NCBI GenBank assembly: GCA_019637225.1
Contig: JAHBWC010000011.1
Location: 1 to 64,000 of the forward strand
Length of the DNA stretch: 64,000 nt
Source of the DNA: Labilithrix sp.
GTDB taxonomy: Bacteria > Myxococcota_A > Polyangia > Polyangiales > Polyangiaceae
Reading direction: 5' to 3'
Of this stretch, positions 9,146 through 20,600 are shown in pieces. The notes below the pieces were generated by a model that ran no database searches, was not told the origin of the DNA, and saw only the letters and a program-made list of their open reading frames with translations. Within the stretch, counting starts at the first letter, position 1, and each line of letters begins with the position of its first letter. A program made the translations under genes and the position numbers.

Positions 9146-11443
9146 TCAGGTGCCCGTTCGGACCTTCACGGCACGATAGAGGCCACTACCCGACGGCTGC
9201 GGTGCCACCGTCTCTTGCTCCGTCGGCCGCGCGACCGACGATTCGGCCAGCCGCGCCTCGCGAACGCCGCACCACGCGACGACCTCCGCGACCGGCATGG
9301 GCTTCGCGAAGAAGTAACCTTGGATCTCTGCGTTCCCGTACTGTCCGAGAAAGTCGAGCTGCGCTTCGGTCTCGACTCCCTCGACGACGACGTCGATGTC
9401 GAGTCCGCGTGACAGTCCGATGATCGCAGCGGTGATCGTCTCTGACTTGGCGGCGGAGCCGAGGTTCGTGATGAACGAGCGGTCGATCTTGAGCGCGTCG
9501 ATCGGCAGCTTCGTCAGGTAGCTCAACGACGAGTAGCCCGTGCCGAAGTCGTCGAGCGCGATACGCACGCCGAGCTGTTTCAGCGCGAGGAGAACCTCAC
9601 CGCTCGTCGCCGTGTCTTGCATCACCATCCCCTCGGTGATCTCGAGCTCGAGGAGGTTCGGTGCGAGCCCTGTCTCGCGCAGGACGTCGGCGACGAGCGC
9701 GCAGAATCCGGGTTCGCGGAACTGGCGAGCCGAGACGTTGACGGCGACACGGAGCGGCGTCGGAGCTGTCGCCTCCCACTCCTTTGCTTGACGACAGGCC
9801 GTCCGGAGCACCCACTCTCCGAGCGGCACGATGAGCCCGGTGTCCTCGGCGATCGGCACGAACTCGGCAGGACTGACGCAGCCCCGCTCGGGCGAGGTCC
9901 AACGGAGGAGCGCCTCGGCGCCGGACACACGGCCGCTCGGGATCTCGACCTTGGGTTGATAGTGCAGCTCGAACTCGGACAGAGCTCGCGTGGAGCTGCC
10001 GCCCCGATGCGACTCACCGTGTCCGCCGAGAATACCGGAGCGCGCGAGCGCACTGCGGAGCGTGTTCTCGAGCTCGACTCGGCGCTTCGCGGCCTCGTGG
10101 ATCGACGGCGTGAAGAACTGAAAGCCGTTCCGACCGCTGTCTTTCGCGTGGTACATCGCGGCGTCGGCGCACTCGAGGAGCGACGCCGCGTCTCTGCCGT
10201 TCTCGGGAAAGGTCGCGATGCCGATGCTCGAGGAGACGAAGACCTCGGCGGTCCCGAGCGTGAAGCCCATGGCGAGGCGGTCGGCGATCCTTCGCGCGAC
10301 GACCGCGGCGTCCTCCGGACGGCGGATGCCGCCGAGCACCACGACGAACTCGTCACCCCCGAGCCGCGCAGCGACGGAGTCGGAGGTGAGCGCGCGCTCG
10401 AGCGCGTTGCCGCCGGCGGAGGCCACCATGTCCCCCTCGCGGATGCACGACGTGACGCGCGCCGCGACCTCGCGCAGCAGCGCGTCCCCCGCCGCATGAC
10501 CGAGCGTGTCGTTCACTCGCTTGAACAGATCGAGATCGAGCGCGAGGATCGCGAGGTTTTTCCCATCGCGCTCGGCGTTGCCGAGGACGCGCGCGAGGTA
10601 CTGGCGAAGAAACGTACGGTTGGGTAGCCCGGTGAGGCTGTCGAAGTACGCCAGCTCGAGGACCTGCCTCTCGGCCTTGCGCAGGACCGTCACGTCCTGC
10701 GCGGTGCCGACGAGACGCGCGCGCCCGGTGAGCTCGTCGTCGACGAGCTCCGCCTCCTGATGGAGGTACTTCTCGGTGCCGTCTGGGAGCACCACGCGAT
10801 ACTCGATCTGATGGGCCTCTCGCCCAGCGAGCGCCACCTCGACGCGGTCCCGATCGTCCGGATGAATGGCCGGTGCGAGGCCGAACGTGGACGCGTCGCG
10901 CTCCGCAGGTGAGAGGCCGAGGATCTCGAGCCCCGCGCGCGGGTGGTGGTAATGCCCCGTCTGGAGGTCGAGCTCCCAGTGCGCGATGCGCGCCAGCCGC
11001 TGCGCCCGAGCGAGGCGCGCCGCCGTCTCGCACGACTCGCGGAAGGTCGCGGCGGCTCGCAGCAGGTAGCGCAATCGATAACCCAGGAGCGAGTAGTTGA
11101 TCGGCTTCGTGATGAAGTCCGTGGCACCCGCCTCGTATGCGCGATGGATCGAGTCGACGTCGTCGAGGCCGGTCATCATGAGGATGGGCGTCGCCGCACC
11201 ACCGGGGAGGCCGCGAAGGACGCGACACACGTCGTAGCCGTCCATCTCCGGCATCACGACGTCGAGGAGCACCACGTCCGGCGCGAGCTCGCCGAAGCGA
11301 TCCACCGCCTCGGATCCGTCGGCGGCTTCCACGACGTCGTAGCCCGCCCCGAAGAGCGCCTCCGCGGTGAGCAGGCGCATCATGGGGTCGTCGTCCACGA
11401 GCAGGACGATGGGACGCGCTCGATCAGACACGGGCCACCTCAT
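9146..11443 (-). CDS. Response regulator REC-PAS-GGDEF-EAL (c-di-GMP synthase/phosphodiesterase)
   Basis: 765 residues. REC at about 10-130 with phosphoacceptor Asp in [13 protein letters not shown] and Lys in ITKPI; PAS/PAC at about 150-265; GGDEF with an intact GGDEF active site (ARLGGDEF) and LTGLPNR; EAL with EALLRW, ELEITEG and [10 protein letters not shown]. Both catalytic signatures are canonical, so it could make and break cyclic di-GMP. No RxxD inhibitory site precedes GGDEF, and an insertion of about 15 residues sits just before that motif. ATG 11443 overlaps the 3' end of the histidine kinase gene by 20 bp, indicating translational coupling. It is the likely output of the kinase upstream. 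Confidence 0.94.
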   Translation of the reverse strand: MRWPVSDRARPIVLLVDDDPMMRLLTAEALFGAGYDVVEAADGSEAVDRFGELAPDVVLLDVVMPEMDGYDVCRVLRGLPGGAATPILMMTGLDDVDSIHRAYEAGATDFITKPINYSLLGYRLRYLLRAAATFRESCETAARLARAQRLARIAHWELDLQTGHYHHPRAGLEILGLSPAERDASTFGLAPAIHPDDRDRVEVALAGREAHQIEYRVVLPDGTEKYLHQEAELVDDELTGRARLVGTAQDVTVLRKAERQVLELAYFDSLTGLPNRTFLRQYLARVLGNAERDGKNLAILALDLDLFKRVNDTLGHAAGDALLREVAARVTSCIREGDMVASAGGNALERALTSDSVAARLGGDEFVVVLGGIRRPEDAAVVARRIADRLAMGFTLGTAEVFVSSSIGIATFPENGRDAASLLECADAAMYHAKDSGRNGFQFFTPSIHEAAKRRVELENTLRSALARSGILGGHGESHRGGSSTRALSEFELHYQPKVEIPSGRVSGAEALLRWTSPERGCVSPAEFVPIAEDTGLIVPLGEWVLRTACRQAKEWEATAPTPLRVAVNVSARQFREPGFCALVADVLRETGLAPNLLELEITEGMVMQDTATSGEVLLALKQLGVRIALDDFGTGYSSLSYLTKLPIDALKIDRSFITNLGSAAKSETITAAIIGLSRGLDIDVVVEGVETEAQLDFLGQYGNAEIQGYFFAKPMPVAEVVAWCGVREARLAESSVARPTEQETVAPQPSGSGLYRAVKVRTGT

Positions 11444-13298
11444 TCGTCGTTCGCCGGGATAGCTCCATTTCCAGTGCGTGCATCGCTGACTCTCGCTCCT
11501 TCTGCAGCGACGCCGCGACGTCGCCAATCGCCATGTCCAGAGCTCGCGCGCGTCGCTCGATCTCCGCGAGCGTCTCCGCGAGGCGCCGAGCACCGAGGCT
11601 GGCGCTGCTGCTCTTCAACTTGTGCGCGATCCGCGCGCACGACGCTGCGTCTTGGATCGTGATCGCCCGGTCGAGGGCGTCCATTTCCGCGGGCATCGTC
11701 TTCAAGAACATCTGGAGGACCCTCACCACGACGTCCGGCTGCCCCGGTCGGCGCAGCGACTCGAGCTGGGCGAGCGCCGCACGGTCGATCGGGTCCTCGG
11801 CGGCTGCCCCTTCGGCGTCGGGCGTGGATGCGGCGGCTGCGTCCTCTGCCGCCGGAGCCCACCGGCACACGGTCTCGAAGAGATCGGCGCGGTTGAAAGG
11901 CTTGCTGAGAAAATCGTCCATTCCCGCCTCGAGGCAGCGCTCGCGGTCGCCCGCGAGCGCATTCGCCGTGAGGGCGATCACCGGCACGCGACGAGGACCG
12001 CGGCTGGCTTCCTCTCGGCGGATCTCTCGCGTCGCCTGGAATCCATCCATCTCCGGCATCTGGCAATCCATCAGCACGAGGTCGAACGCTTCGCGGCGAA
12101 GCGCTTCGCATGCGCGGCGCCCGTCGCCGACGACGCTCACCTCGCACCCGAGCTGCTCGAGCATTCCGACGGCGACCTCTTGGTTGATCAGGTTGTCTTC
12201 GGCCACGAGCACGCGCGTACCGGTCAACGCTCGGCCCTCGGCTCGTTCGAGCTGGAGACGATGCTCCACCGACTCGAGCGAGCCGCCGAGCGCTCGTGTC
12301 AGCGCGGCGCTCGACGGACTCCGCCGCACGGGCTTGACGACCACGGCGCGTTCCGCCGGAAGGAGGCGCGCCGTACAGGTGAACGTCGAGCCGACCCCGA
12401 GCTCGCTCGTGACCGAGACGTCACCCCCCATCAGATGGCTCAGGCGCTTGGAGATCGCGAGACCGAGCCCCGTGCCTCCGTAGCGTCGCGACATCGACCC
12501 GTCGGCCTGAACGAACGACTCGAACAGGCGCGGGAGGATCTCCGCCGCGATGCCGATCCCGGTGTCGGCGATGTCGATGCGAACGAGCGCGCCTCCATCG
12601 GGATCGGGCTCGGTCGAGAGGCTGACGACGACACGACCCTTCTCGGTGAACTTGATCGCGTTTCCGACCAGGTTCGTGATGATCTGACGAAGCCGTCCTG
12701 GGTCTCCACTGAATGCCGTCCGGGTGCCGGCCGGGATGTGAGCGATGAGGTCGAGGCCCTTTCGATGCGCGGTGCCCGCGAGCAAGTCGGTGACGTCTTC
12801 GACGATCTGCCGCAGACAGAGATCGACCGATTCGAGCTCGAGGCGCCCCGCCTCGACCTTCGAGAAGTCCAGGATGTCGTTGATGATGGCGAGCAGCGCG
12901 TCCGCTGATCGGCGAACGGTCTCGACCAGCTTGCGCTGATTCGGATCCAGCGGCGTCGTCATGAGCAGCTCGGTCATTCCGATGACGCCGTTCATCGGCG
13001 TTCGGATTTCGTGGCTCATCGTCGCGAGGAACTCGGACTTTGCCTTCGACGCAGCGTCGGCCGCCTCCTTCGCACGCGTGAGCGCCACGTTCGAGCGCTC
13101 GAGCTCCGTCATCGCGGTCTCGAGGGCCGCGGTCCGCTCGCGCACGGTCGTCTCGAGAGTCGTCGCCGCCTGGAAGAGCGTGAACGCGCTCTCCTGGACG
13201 TCCATGTTCCGCTCGACGCGGTCCATGAGCGCGGCGTTGATCTTCTTCAGCCGGGCGACCTCTTGGACGAGCGCTGCCGGCGCCGGCTCAGGCGGCAT
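11424..13298 (-). CDS. Cytoplasmic hybrid histidine kinase HisKA-HATPase-REC-HPt
   Basis: 624 residues from ATG 13298, which overlaps the FIST gene end by 11 bp. No membrane segment is present. Order: N-terminal coiled coil (about 10-100), HisKA with [11 protein letters not shown], HATPase with [26 protein letters not shown] and GGTGLGLAI, a receiver with the Asp in [13 protein letters not shown], and an HPt domain with [16 protein letters not shown]. The complete internal phosphorelay (His-Asp-His) fits transfer to the REC-GGDEF-EAL partner downstream. Lacking its own sensor domain, it is probably controlled by the FIST protein encoded just upstream, as NahK is by NosP in Pseudomonas. Confidence 0.94.
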   Translation of the reverse strand: MPPEPAPAALVQEVARLKKINAALMDRVERNMDVQESAFTLFQAATTLETTVRERTAALETAMTELERSNVALTRAKEAADAASKAKSEFLATMSHEIRTPMNGVIGMTELLMTTPLDPNQRKLVETVRRSADALLAIINDILDFSKVEAGRLELESVDLCLRQIVEDVTDLLAGTAHRKGLDLIAHIPAGTRTAFSGDPGRLRQIITNLVGNAIKFTEKGRVVVSLSTEPDPDGGALVRIDIADTGIGIAAEILPRLFESFVQADGSMSRRYGGTGLGLAISKRLSHLMGGDVSVTSELGVGSTFTCTARLLPAERAVVVKPVRRSPSSAALTRALGGSLESVEHRLQLERAEGRALTGTRVLVAEDNLINQEVAVGMLEQLGCEVSVVGDGRRACEALRREAFDLVLMDCQMPEMDGFQATREIRREEASRGPRRVPVIALTANALAGDRERCLEAGMDDFLSKPFNRADLFETVCRWAPAAEDAAAASTPDAEGAAAEDPIDRAALAQLESLRRPGQPDVVVRVLQMFLKTMPAEMDALDRAITIQDAASCARIAHKLKSSSASLGARRLAETLAEIERRARALDMAIGDVAASLQKERESAMHALEMELSRRTTNEVARV

Positions 13299-14436
13299 CG
13301 CGCTTCGCGCCGATGGCGACACCCGTGAAGGTCTGATTGACGTGCATCGCGTTGTACTGCTCGCCGTACGTCGCGAAACCAACGACGCCGTTCTTCGTCA
13401 TCAGCTCCGAGATCTCGACGTTGAGCCCGAGCTCTTCGATCTCGAGGCGGCGCAAGATGCAGTCGCATCCCAGCACGAGGGTCGGCGGCCCGAGGTGGCG
13501 GCGCACCGACTCGAACGCGTCGGCGAGGTTCTGAACCATGTCCACGCCCTTCGCGACCGTCAGGACGATCCCGTCGTCGATGGCGCAGAAGAACGTCAAG
13601 CTCCCGTCGTCGTTGACCTTCTGAATCGAGCGGACGTACGTGGTACCGCCGACGCGCACGACGACGGGGTGCCTCGCGAAGACGAACGGCGTGAGCTCCT
13701 CCGTCTCCATCCCCATCACGCGTGCGTACTCGCTCGCGGCGGGCTGGCCGTTGATCTCCGTCACGATGCGCCGTGCGGGGTCCGCAGCGGTGACGACCAT
13801 TTTCTCCGACGCGGCGACGAAGTGCTGTGTCTTGAAGACTTCGAATGGATATTCCGTGTGCACGACGGTGAGCAGCGCGCAGTCGGTCCTGAATGCTCCT
13901 TCGTGGAACATGTAGGTCTTGCCGAATCGCGTGCCGTCGCCCGCCGAGCCGCCGAACAGCTGAATGGATCCGAGGTTGCGAGAGATCGAGCTGACGAGGA
14001 CCTCCTCCTGCATCGAGAGCCCGTCCGCGAGGAGGAAGGCGAAGGTGTCGCGCGCGCTCGGGACCACCCCGCACTTTCGGAGCTCGCCGAAAGCGCGTTG
14101 AACCGAGTCATCCCCGCGCGCGATCTGGAAGTGGCTGAGGTCGTCGACGCGAACGGTCGCCGCCCGGAATCCCGCGCCGATGATGCTCACCCCCGTCAAC
14201 GTGCCCTCGACGTATCCGAAGGGCGTGATCTCCCCGGCCGTCGTACACCCGATGAGCGGCACATCCCCGAACTTCTCTTTGAGGGCTGCGCCGAGCGCTT
14301 CGAGGTCGTACGCAGGCGAGCAGTAGAAGATCGTCAACGCTGCGGCTGCGTCGTAGACGGCGTCGAACAGCTCCTGTGCCGCGACGACCGGATCGCTCGA
14401 CCTCGATACGCCCCTCTTCACCTCCAGCTCGGACAA
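13288..14436 (-). CDS. FIST-domain sensor protein (NosP-like)
   Basis: 382 residues, FIST N (about 25-220) followed by FIST C (about 230-375), no signal peptide. The N-terminal IGCTTAGEI and the overall length match stand-alone FIST sensors. Several such proteins (NosP) bind haem and sense nitric oxide, then inhibit a co-encoded histidine kinase; whether this one binds haem is not shown. The start is TTG at 14436, preceded on the minus strand by a strong GAGGAGG eight bases away; no better ATG is in frame. First gene of an overlapping three-gene operon. Confidence 0.9.
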   Translation of the reverse strand: MSELEVKRGVSRSSDPVVAAQELFDAVYDAAAALTIFYCSPAYDLEALGAALKEKFGDVPLIGCTTAGEITPFGYVEGTLTGVSIIGAGFRAATVRVDDLSHFQIARGDDSVQRAFGELRKCGVVPSARDTFAFLLADGLSMQEEVLVSSISRNLGSIQLFGGSAGDGTRFGKTYMFHEGAFRTDCALLTVVHTEYPFEVFKTQHFVAASEKMVVTAADPARRIVTEINGQPAASEYARVMGMETEELTPFVFARHPVVVRVGGTTYVRSIQKVNDDGSLTFFCAIDDGIVLTVAKGVDMVQNLADAFESVRRHLGPPTLVLGCDCILRRLEIEELGLNVEISELMTKNGVVGFATYGEQYNAMHVNQTFTGVAIGAKRDAA

Positions 14437-14567
14437 CGGCTCACCCTCCTCGGTGAACTAACGCCTCCCGAGCCGTTCGCTTAAGGGGCCGCTGTGAAGT
14501 CCGCGCCCGCCACGCGAGATGGCGCGGCAGTGGTTCCCGCGTCCCGCGTTGCGGTACAGTCGGTCCC

Positions 14568-15488
14568 ATGGACGGTAGTCGAGAGCGCTCGCCGGACGTC
14601 GTGCGACCGCGCCTCGCCCACAGGCTCGGAGCGCTGCTGCTCGCGGCAGCAGCGGCGGCATCGGGCGCCTGCTCTCTCCTCTACGCGTCGGACCTGAACG
14701 ACCTGCGCACCTCTCCGGGGCTCGACGCCGACCCCCGCTCGGACGGCGGCGGCGACGGCCGAGCGCCGCTCGACGGGCCGGATGCCGCCGACGCGGGAGA
14801 CGCGGCCTCCCCGACCCGAGGATGCGCCGCGATGAAGCCCGCGCCGCGGTACTGCCGCGACTTCGACGACGGCGCCGCGCTCGAGTCGGACGGCTGGAGC
14901 CTCGACATCGACCCTCCGGGCAAGCTGCTCGTCGCGCTCGACCAGACGTCGGCCTATTCGGCGCCTGCCTCGTTGAGGGCGAGCCTGCTCGGCGCCCCCG
15001 GCTGCTCGTACGGGCGACTCGTCCGCGCTTTTCCGAGCACCTCGAGCCGACTCGATGTTCGCGTCCGCATCAGGCCGACGGGGCCGTGGAGCAACACCGA
15101 AGGCGTCATGATCACCCACATCGCCGACGACGGGGCCAATGCCTGCGCTGCGATCCTCTACCTCCACGACGACGACAACGACGGCGTGCTGGACCAGACC
15201 TTGGTGAACATGCAGACGCAGACGACGCCCAACGACGTGCGGGCGCTGAACGGCGCGGTACCCACCGACGAGTGGACCGAGCTCGGCATGGTCGCCACGC
15301 CCGTCGCAGGCGGTTCGGGTGTGGCGATGACCTTCTCGATCCGGCGCGAGAGCGGCTCCGTCTCCGAGACGACCGAAGTCTTCGCGCAGTGCACGCTGAC
15401 CGGAACGACGAGGGTCAAGCTCGGGTTTCATTGCGAGGATGGGACGGGCGAGGTCCGCTACGACGACCTCCGGGTCGACTGGGAGTGA
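14568..15488 (+). CDS. Putative lipoprotein, lectin/LamG-like beta-sandwich
   Basis: 306 residues. A signal sequence of Ala/Leu ends in ASGAC at about residue 35, a lipobox. An Asp/Gly/Ala linker (about 45-85) leads to a domain with RYCRDFDDG near its start and VRYDDLRVDW at its end, a pattern typical of jelly-roll (concanavalin-like) modules in secreted Myxococcota proteins. It has scattered Cys pairs. It diverges from the FIST operon and lies with it between the two direct-repeat copies. Ligand unknown. Confidence 0.72.
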   Translation: MDGSRERSPDVVRPRLAHRLGALLLAAAAAASGACSLLYASDLNDLRTSPGLDADPRSDGGGDGRAPLDGPDAADAGDAASPTRGCAAMKPAPRYCRDFDDGAALESDGWSLDIDPPGKLLVALDQTSAYSAPASLRASLLGAPGCSYGRLVRAFPSTSSRLDVRVRIRPTGPWSNTEGVMITHIADDGANACAAILYLHDDDNDGVLDQTLVNMQTQTTPNDVRALNGAVPTDEWTELGMVATPVAGGSGVAMTFSIRRESGSVSETTEVFAQCTLTGTTRVKLGFHCEDGTGEVRYDDLRVDWE

Positions 15489-15529
15489 GCCGCGAGCGAC
15501 ACGCGCCAGCGTCGATGCGGCAGAATGGA

Positions 15530-15699
15530 GCTCATCCGGCCTAGTGCCTGCCGCCTGGCCTGGTATGGTGCGCGCGATGCCGCTCGTGAGCGGTAGCCGT
15601 CCTCATCCGTTGCTGGTCTTCGCAGCGGCGCTCGTCGCGCTCGGCGGCAGCGCATGTTACCGCGTGCCGGCCGGGAAGAACGCCATCGACCGCGTCACG
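15530..15699 (+). repeat. Direct repeat, right copy (start of intact tamA-like gene)
   Basis: Partner of 8959-9129 at roughly 90% identity. The two copies are in the same orientation about 6.57 kb apart and bracket the FIST operon and the lipoprotein gene. Here the repeat continues into a complete Omp85 gene. Confidence 0.92.
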
Positions 15700-17667
15700 A
15701 TCGAGGGGACGCACGGCATCGACGACCAGGAGCTCCTCGACAGCATCGCGACCCGCGAGGGCTCGCGTTTCCTCGGGATCTTCGACGGGGTCGTCTACGA
15801 ATACGAGATCTTCGATCCCTACGCGCTCCGCCGGGACCTCCAGCGGATCGAGCGCTACCTGCGAGCGCAGGGCTACTACGACGCTCGCGTCTATGCCGCG
15901 CGGGTCGAGGAGAAGGGCAACAAGGTCGCCGTCACGATCGGCGTCGATCAAGGCGAGCCCGTGCTCGTCGATTCGATCGCGATCGCGGAAAAGACGCCCG
16001 TCGACACGAAGACCCGCGAGGCCATCCGCAAGGCGATCAACTCCGTCTTGCCGATCGGCAGGCCGCTCGACGAGGACAAGTTCGCCGAGTCGGAGACCGC
16101 CGTCCTCTTCGGCCTCACCTCGACCGGGCACGCGGCGGCGAAGGTCACGCGTCAGGCCGAGGTCGACCTCGCGACGCACCGCGCGCGGCTCATCTACACC
16201 GTCGAGCCGGGTCCGCTCGGCAAGTTCGGCCCGGTGAAGTTCGAGGGCCTCGGCGATCTGCCGCCGGGGCCCGTGCGCCGCATCTTCGGCGTCGAAGAGG
16301 GGACGCGCTACTCGAGCGAGGCGCTCTCCGAAGGACGGCAGGCGCTGCTGGACCTCGGCGTCTTCGCGTCGATCGACCTCGTCCAGGACCTCGAGGAGTT
16401 CGAGCGCTCGCAGGTGGTGCCCATCACGGTCAAGGCCCAGCCGGCGAAGATGAAGGCGCTGCTCCTCGGCGGCGGCGTCGAGCTCGACTCGCTCAAGACC
16501 GACAGCCACCTCCAGATCGGCTGGCAGAACGGCAACTTCCTCGGCGGGCTCCGGAAGCTCGATCTTCGCTACAAGCCCGGAATCGTCCTCTACCCCACGC
16601 GGTTTCCCGATCTGCTACCGCCGACCGATCCCCTCTACGAGCATCGGCTCACGGCGACGCTCAGGCAACCCGCGTTCGTAGAGAAGCGCACCACCGGCTT
16701 TGCACGCTCGGAGTACAACGTCTATCCGGTCCTCCTCCCCCGACCGACGGAGGACGTCCTCGGCTACCACGAGCTCCGCGGCGAGGTCGGCCTCGAGCGC
16801 ACGTTCTGGGGCAAGCTCTTCATGAGCCCGGAGTTCAACCTCCAGGCGAACTTCCCTTTCGACTACATCGGGCGCGTCGAGGGCGTCGAGACGCTCATCA
16901 TCTCGTACATCGCCGTCACCACGCACCTCGACTTCCGCAACGACCCGATCAAGCCGCGCCGCGGGTTCTACATCGGCAACGAGCTCCAGTTCGCGGGCGG
17001 CCCGCTGCAGGGCGTCGCCGACGACGTTCGCGTGCAGCCGGAGGTCCGGGGCTTCATCCCGCTGCCGAGGAAGGTCACGATCGCGCTGCGCGGCTCGCTC
17101 GGCTTCCTCTTCCCGTTCAACTACTCCAAGTTCTCCCAGATCAACTTCGAGACGCCCGGCACCTCGCGCGCGGAAGAGTCCGGACGCGACTACCAGCTGC
17201 TCTTCTTCCGCGGCTTCTTCGGCGGCGGTCCGACCTCCAACCGCGGCTACCCGCTCCGCGGGGTCGGTCCACACGACTACATCCCGTACCTCAGCCCGGC
17301 CGGCCAGTCGGGGGCCGCCGGGGGCTGCAACCCCAACGACAAGGCCTGCTTCCTGCCGACCGGCGGCCTCTCGCTCTGGGAGGCGACCGCCGAGGTGCGC
17401 TTCGTCGTCTCCGGACCGTTCTCGACGGCCGTGTTCTGCGACGCCGGCGACGTCTCCCCCTTCATGCTCAACATCCGCCTCGACCGGCCGCACCTGTCCT
17501 GCGGCGGCGGGGCGCGCTACGACACCCCGGTGGGCCCGATCCGCCTCGACGTCGGCTACCGCATCCCCGGGCTGCAGTACCCCGGCGGCGCGACGTTCGA
17601 GCTCGACCCGACGCCGCTCCTCGGGATGCCGATCGCGATCGCGTTCGGCATCGGAGAGGCGTTCTAG
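15577..17667 (+). CDS. tamA: Omp85-family outer-membrane assembly protein (TamA/BamA-like)
   Basis: 696 residues. The N-terminal signal ends GGSAC, so the mature protein may be lipidated, which is unusual for Omp85. Residues about 30-290 form POTRA-like repeats (IDRVTIEGTHGIDDQ; YYDARVYAARVEEKGNKVAV; LGKFGPVKFEGLGDL). The C-terminal half is the beta-barrel with RNDPIKPRRGFYIGNE, NRGYPLRGVGP (equivalent of the barrel-loop RGF/Y motif) and a terminal Phe in IGEAF. ATG 15577 is used because the relic copy keeps it; an ATG at 15565 is lost there. It overlaps tamB by one base, supporting a TamA role over BamA. Confidence 0.9.
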   Translation: MPLVSGSRPHPLLVFAAALVALGGSACYRVPAGKNAIDRVTIEGTHGIDDQELLDSIATREGSRFLGIFDGVVYEYEIFDPYALRRDLQRIERYLRAQGYYDARVYAARVEEKGNKVAVTIGVDQGEPVLVDSIAIAEKTPVDTKTREAIRKAINSVLPIGRPLDEDKFAESETAVLFGLTSTGHAAAKVTRQAEVDLATHRARLIYTVEPGPLGKFGPVKFEGLGDLPPGPVRRIFGVEEGTRYSSEALSEGRQALLDLGVFASIDLVQDLEEFERSQVVPITVKAQPAKMKALLLGGGVELDSLKTDSHLQIGWQNGNFLGGLRKLDLRYKPGIVLYPTRFPDLLPPTDPLYEHRLTATLRQPAFVEKRTTGFARSEYNVYPVLLPRPTEDVLGYHELRGEVGLERTFWGKLFMSPEFNLQANFPFDYIGRVEGVETLIISYIAVTTHLDFRNDPIKPRRGFYIGNELQFAGGPLQGVADDVRVQPEVRGFIPLPRKVTIALRGSLGFLFPFNYSKFSQINFETPGTSRAEESGRDYQLLFFRGFFGGGPTSNRGYPLRGVGPHDYIPYLSPAGQSGAAGGCNPNDKACFLPTGGLSLWEATAEVRFVVSGPFSTAVFCDAGDVSPFMLNIRLDRPHLSCGGGARYDTPVGPIRLDVGYRIPGLQYPGGATFELDPTPLLGMPIAIAFGIGEAF

Positions 17668-20600
17668 TGCGGAGGCGCGCGCTCGTCGCCCTCGCCCTCG
17701 CCCACGGCGGAGGAGCCGCCTGCGTCCTCGCGACGTTCGCGGGCGCGCTCGTCGCCGGCGTCGCCCTCCACGCGAATACGCCCGCGGTCCGACGCGTCGC
17801 GCGCGACGTCGGCAACCGCGTCACCGCCAGCCTGTTCGAGGGCACCCTCGCGATCGGCGAGGTGCGCTCGCTGTCGATCGGCCCGAGAGCGAAGGTCCGC
17901 GTCCGCGAGGCCGAGGTCCTCGATCCGGACGGCCGGCGCGTCATCCTCGCGAACGACGTCGAGGCGACCATCGATCTCGAGCGTCTCCTCGGCTCGCTCG
18001 CGAAGGGCGGACCGCCCGACGTCGAGCTCGAGGAGGTCCGCGTCGCGAAGTCGGAGGTCGTGCTCGACGTCGACGACGCGGGAGCGCCGCGGATCGCGCG
18101 GACGTTCCACCGACGCGCGTCGAGCGCCGACACGCCGGAGCCGCCCGAGCCGACGCCGCGCGACCGGGCGCCGCGGGTCCACATCGCGCGCGCGCGCCTC
18201 GGAGAGTCCCAGGTCCACGGCGCGCTGGTGCCGCCGTCGCTCGACGGCGACGTCGCCGGCCTCGAAGCGAGCTTCCTCTTCGAAGAGAAGCGCATGAAGG
18301 TGACGGTCGACCGCGGGCGCGTGAACCTCCGCTCGCCGAAGCTCCCGAACCAGCGCGCGCCGCTCGTCGGCAACGCACGCGGAGAGCTCAGGCTCGACGT
18401 CGAGACGGCCGAGCTGGGGGGCCACGTGGCGCTCGACGGCTCCTGCGGCCGCGTCCCCGTCGTGGCGCGCGCGGAGCTCGTGGGCGATCGCCTCGAGGCT
18501 ACCGTCGACGTCGCGGAGAGCGATCCCGCGGCGGTCGCCACCGCGTTCTCGGACGTCCCGCTCACGCGTCCGGTCGCGATCCACGCCCACGCGCAGGGCA
18601 AGCTCCCGACGATCGCCCTCGACGCACGCGTCCTCGTGGCCGGCGCGCCGATCGTCGCGACCGGCGAGATCGACCTCCGCGAAGGACACGCGTTCAAGCT
18701 CGACGTCGACGCCAGCCACGTCGACGCGGACGCGTTCGGCGCCGGGACCGCGACGGACCTGTCGGCGAAGATCACCGGCGAAGGCACGCTCTCGGGCGCG
18801 ACGGGGGCGCTCGGCACGTTCCGCGTGACGACGACCGAGGGCACGGTCGGCTCCGAGCGCATCCCCGCGACGACGATCGAGGGGCGCTTCGAGGGGGAGC
18901 GCATCACCGCGGTGGTGCGCGCGCGCGAGCCGGGGGTCGAGGCGAACGGCAAGGTGACGTTCGACCGCCCGACGAACCTCGTGACGTTCGATCTCCAGGC
19001 GCGCTCGAGCTCCCTCCGCGCGCTCCAGCGCGCGCCGAACGTCGTCGGCGGCGCGGCGTCCGCGCGCGTCCAGGGCACGATCGATCTCGGGAGGTACACG
19101 ATCCAGGCGACGACGAACGGCTCCGCCGACGGCGTCGCGGTGGACGCGTTCTCGGCGGGGCACCTCAGCGCGAACGGCGTCCTCTCGGGGCCGCTCGTGG
19201 CGCCCGTGCTCACCGTCGGCTTCGCCGGCGTCGACCTGCACGTGAAGGCCGGCGACAAGGCACCGCTCGTCTACCCCACCGCGACCGGACACGCGCGGGT
19301 CGCGCTCGTGCCGACGCCGCGCATCCTCGACGCGTCGGTCAGCCTCGGCGCCTCCGGGGCCGACGGAATCACCGTGACCGCGGACGCCGTTCACGTGACC
19401 AACGGCGTGGTCGAGACACGCGGCCTCCGCGTCACCGGGCTCGGCGAGCCGCTGGCGCTCGACGCGCGCATCGGCGGCGGAAAGTGGAGCGTCCGCGCGA
19501 AGAGCGCGGCCATCGATCTCCATCGCGCCGCGGCCATCACCGGCGTCCGAGAGCTCGAGCTCGTCCCCGAAGGCACCACCGCCTCGGTCGACGTCGACGT
19601 GCGTCAAGGCGACGAGGGCGCCGAGGGCCACCTCGACGTCGTCGTCCGGAGCGGCCCGCTCGGAGACACGCTCCCCGCCGGCAGCTCTCTCCTCGCCGAG
19701 GCGCACGCGAAGATCGACCGCGGCAAGCTCGTGGGCTCCGGCAAGATCGTCGCGGAGGGCCTCGGCCAGATCGAGCTCACGCGCGCCGAGCTCGACGTGC
19801 CCGGACGCCTCGACGGTCGCTCGCTCAAGCGCGCCACCGGCGTCGTCGAGGTCCGCGGCACGGTCGATCTGTCGCAAGGCGCTGCGCTCTTCGCCGGCGA
19901 GGGCGTCGAGCGGGTCGACGGGCTCGCGTCGTTCGAGGCCCGCGCCGAGCGCGGCGACCCCGCGGCGTTGCCCGCCGTTCGCGCGACGGTGCGCACGCAC
20001 GGCCTCGGCGTCGCGCTCTCGCGCGAAGAGCCGTCGCGGACCGTCACGATCGCGGGCGTCGACCTCGTCACGCACGTGGCCTGGGACGGCCGGACCGACG
20101 ACGCCGAGGTCGCGGTCCTCTCGTGGGACGAGCACGGCCTCCTCGGCAGCGCCTCGGCGAAGACCAGGGTTCCGCTCGCGACGTGGATGAGCGGCGCCGC
20201 GAAGATCGACGCGCACGCGCTCGCGCTCCTCGACGTCAACGCCGTCGCCGCCGTCCCGACGCGCGAGGTCTCGGACCTCCCGTCGTTCATCGAGGCGCCG
20301 CCTCTTCGCGGCGGCGTCGAGGGCCGCGTCGGGCTCTCGGGCACCCTCGGCCACCCCAAGGTGACCGTGAGCGGGCGCGCGCACGGCCTCCGCGAAGATC
20401 GCCCGCGCCTCCCCGGCGAGGTGGCGTTCGATCCGCTCGACGGCACGCTCGAGGCGCGCTGGGACGGCGAGCGCGCGGCCATCACCTTCGCGCTCGACGA
20501 GCGACCGCGCCGTCCGCGCCGGCGGCCCACGAGCCGCGGCGGCGCGCGGGCGCCCTTCGTCCCCTCCACGACGTCGAGGAAGGACCCCGGTCACCTCCGC

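Noticed and set aside
15654-17666. Extension of the tamB frame upstream through tamA (2241 codons)
   Set aside because: Only the part from GTG 17667 has signal-anchor and DUF490 features; upstream is the alternate frame of the Omp85 gene.
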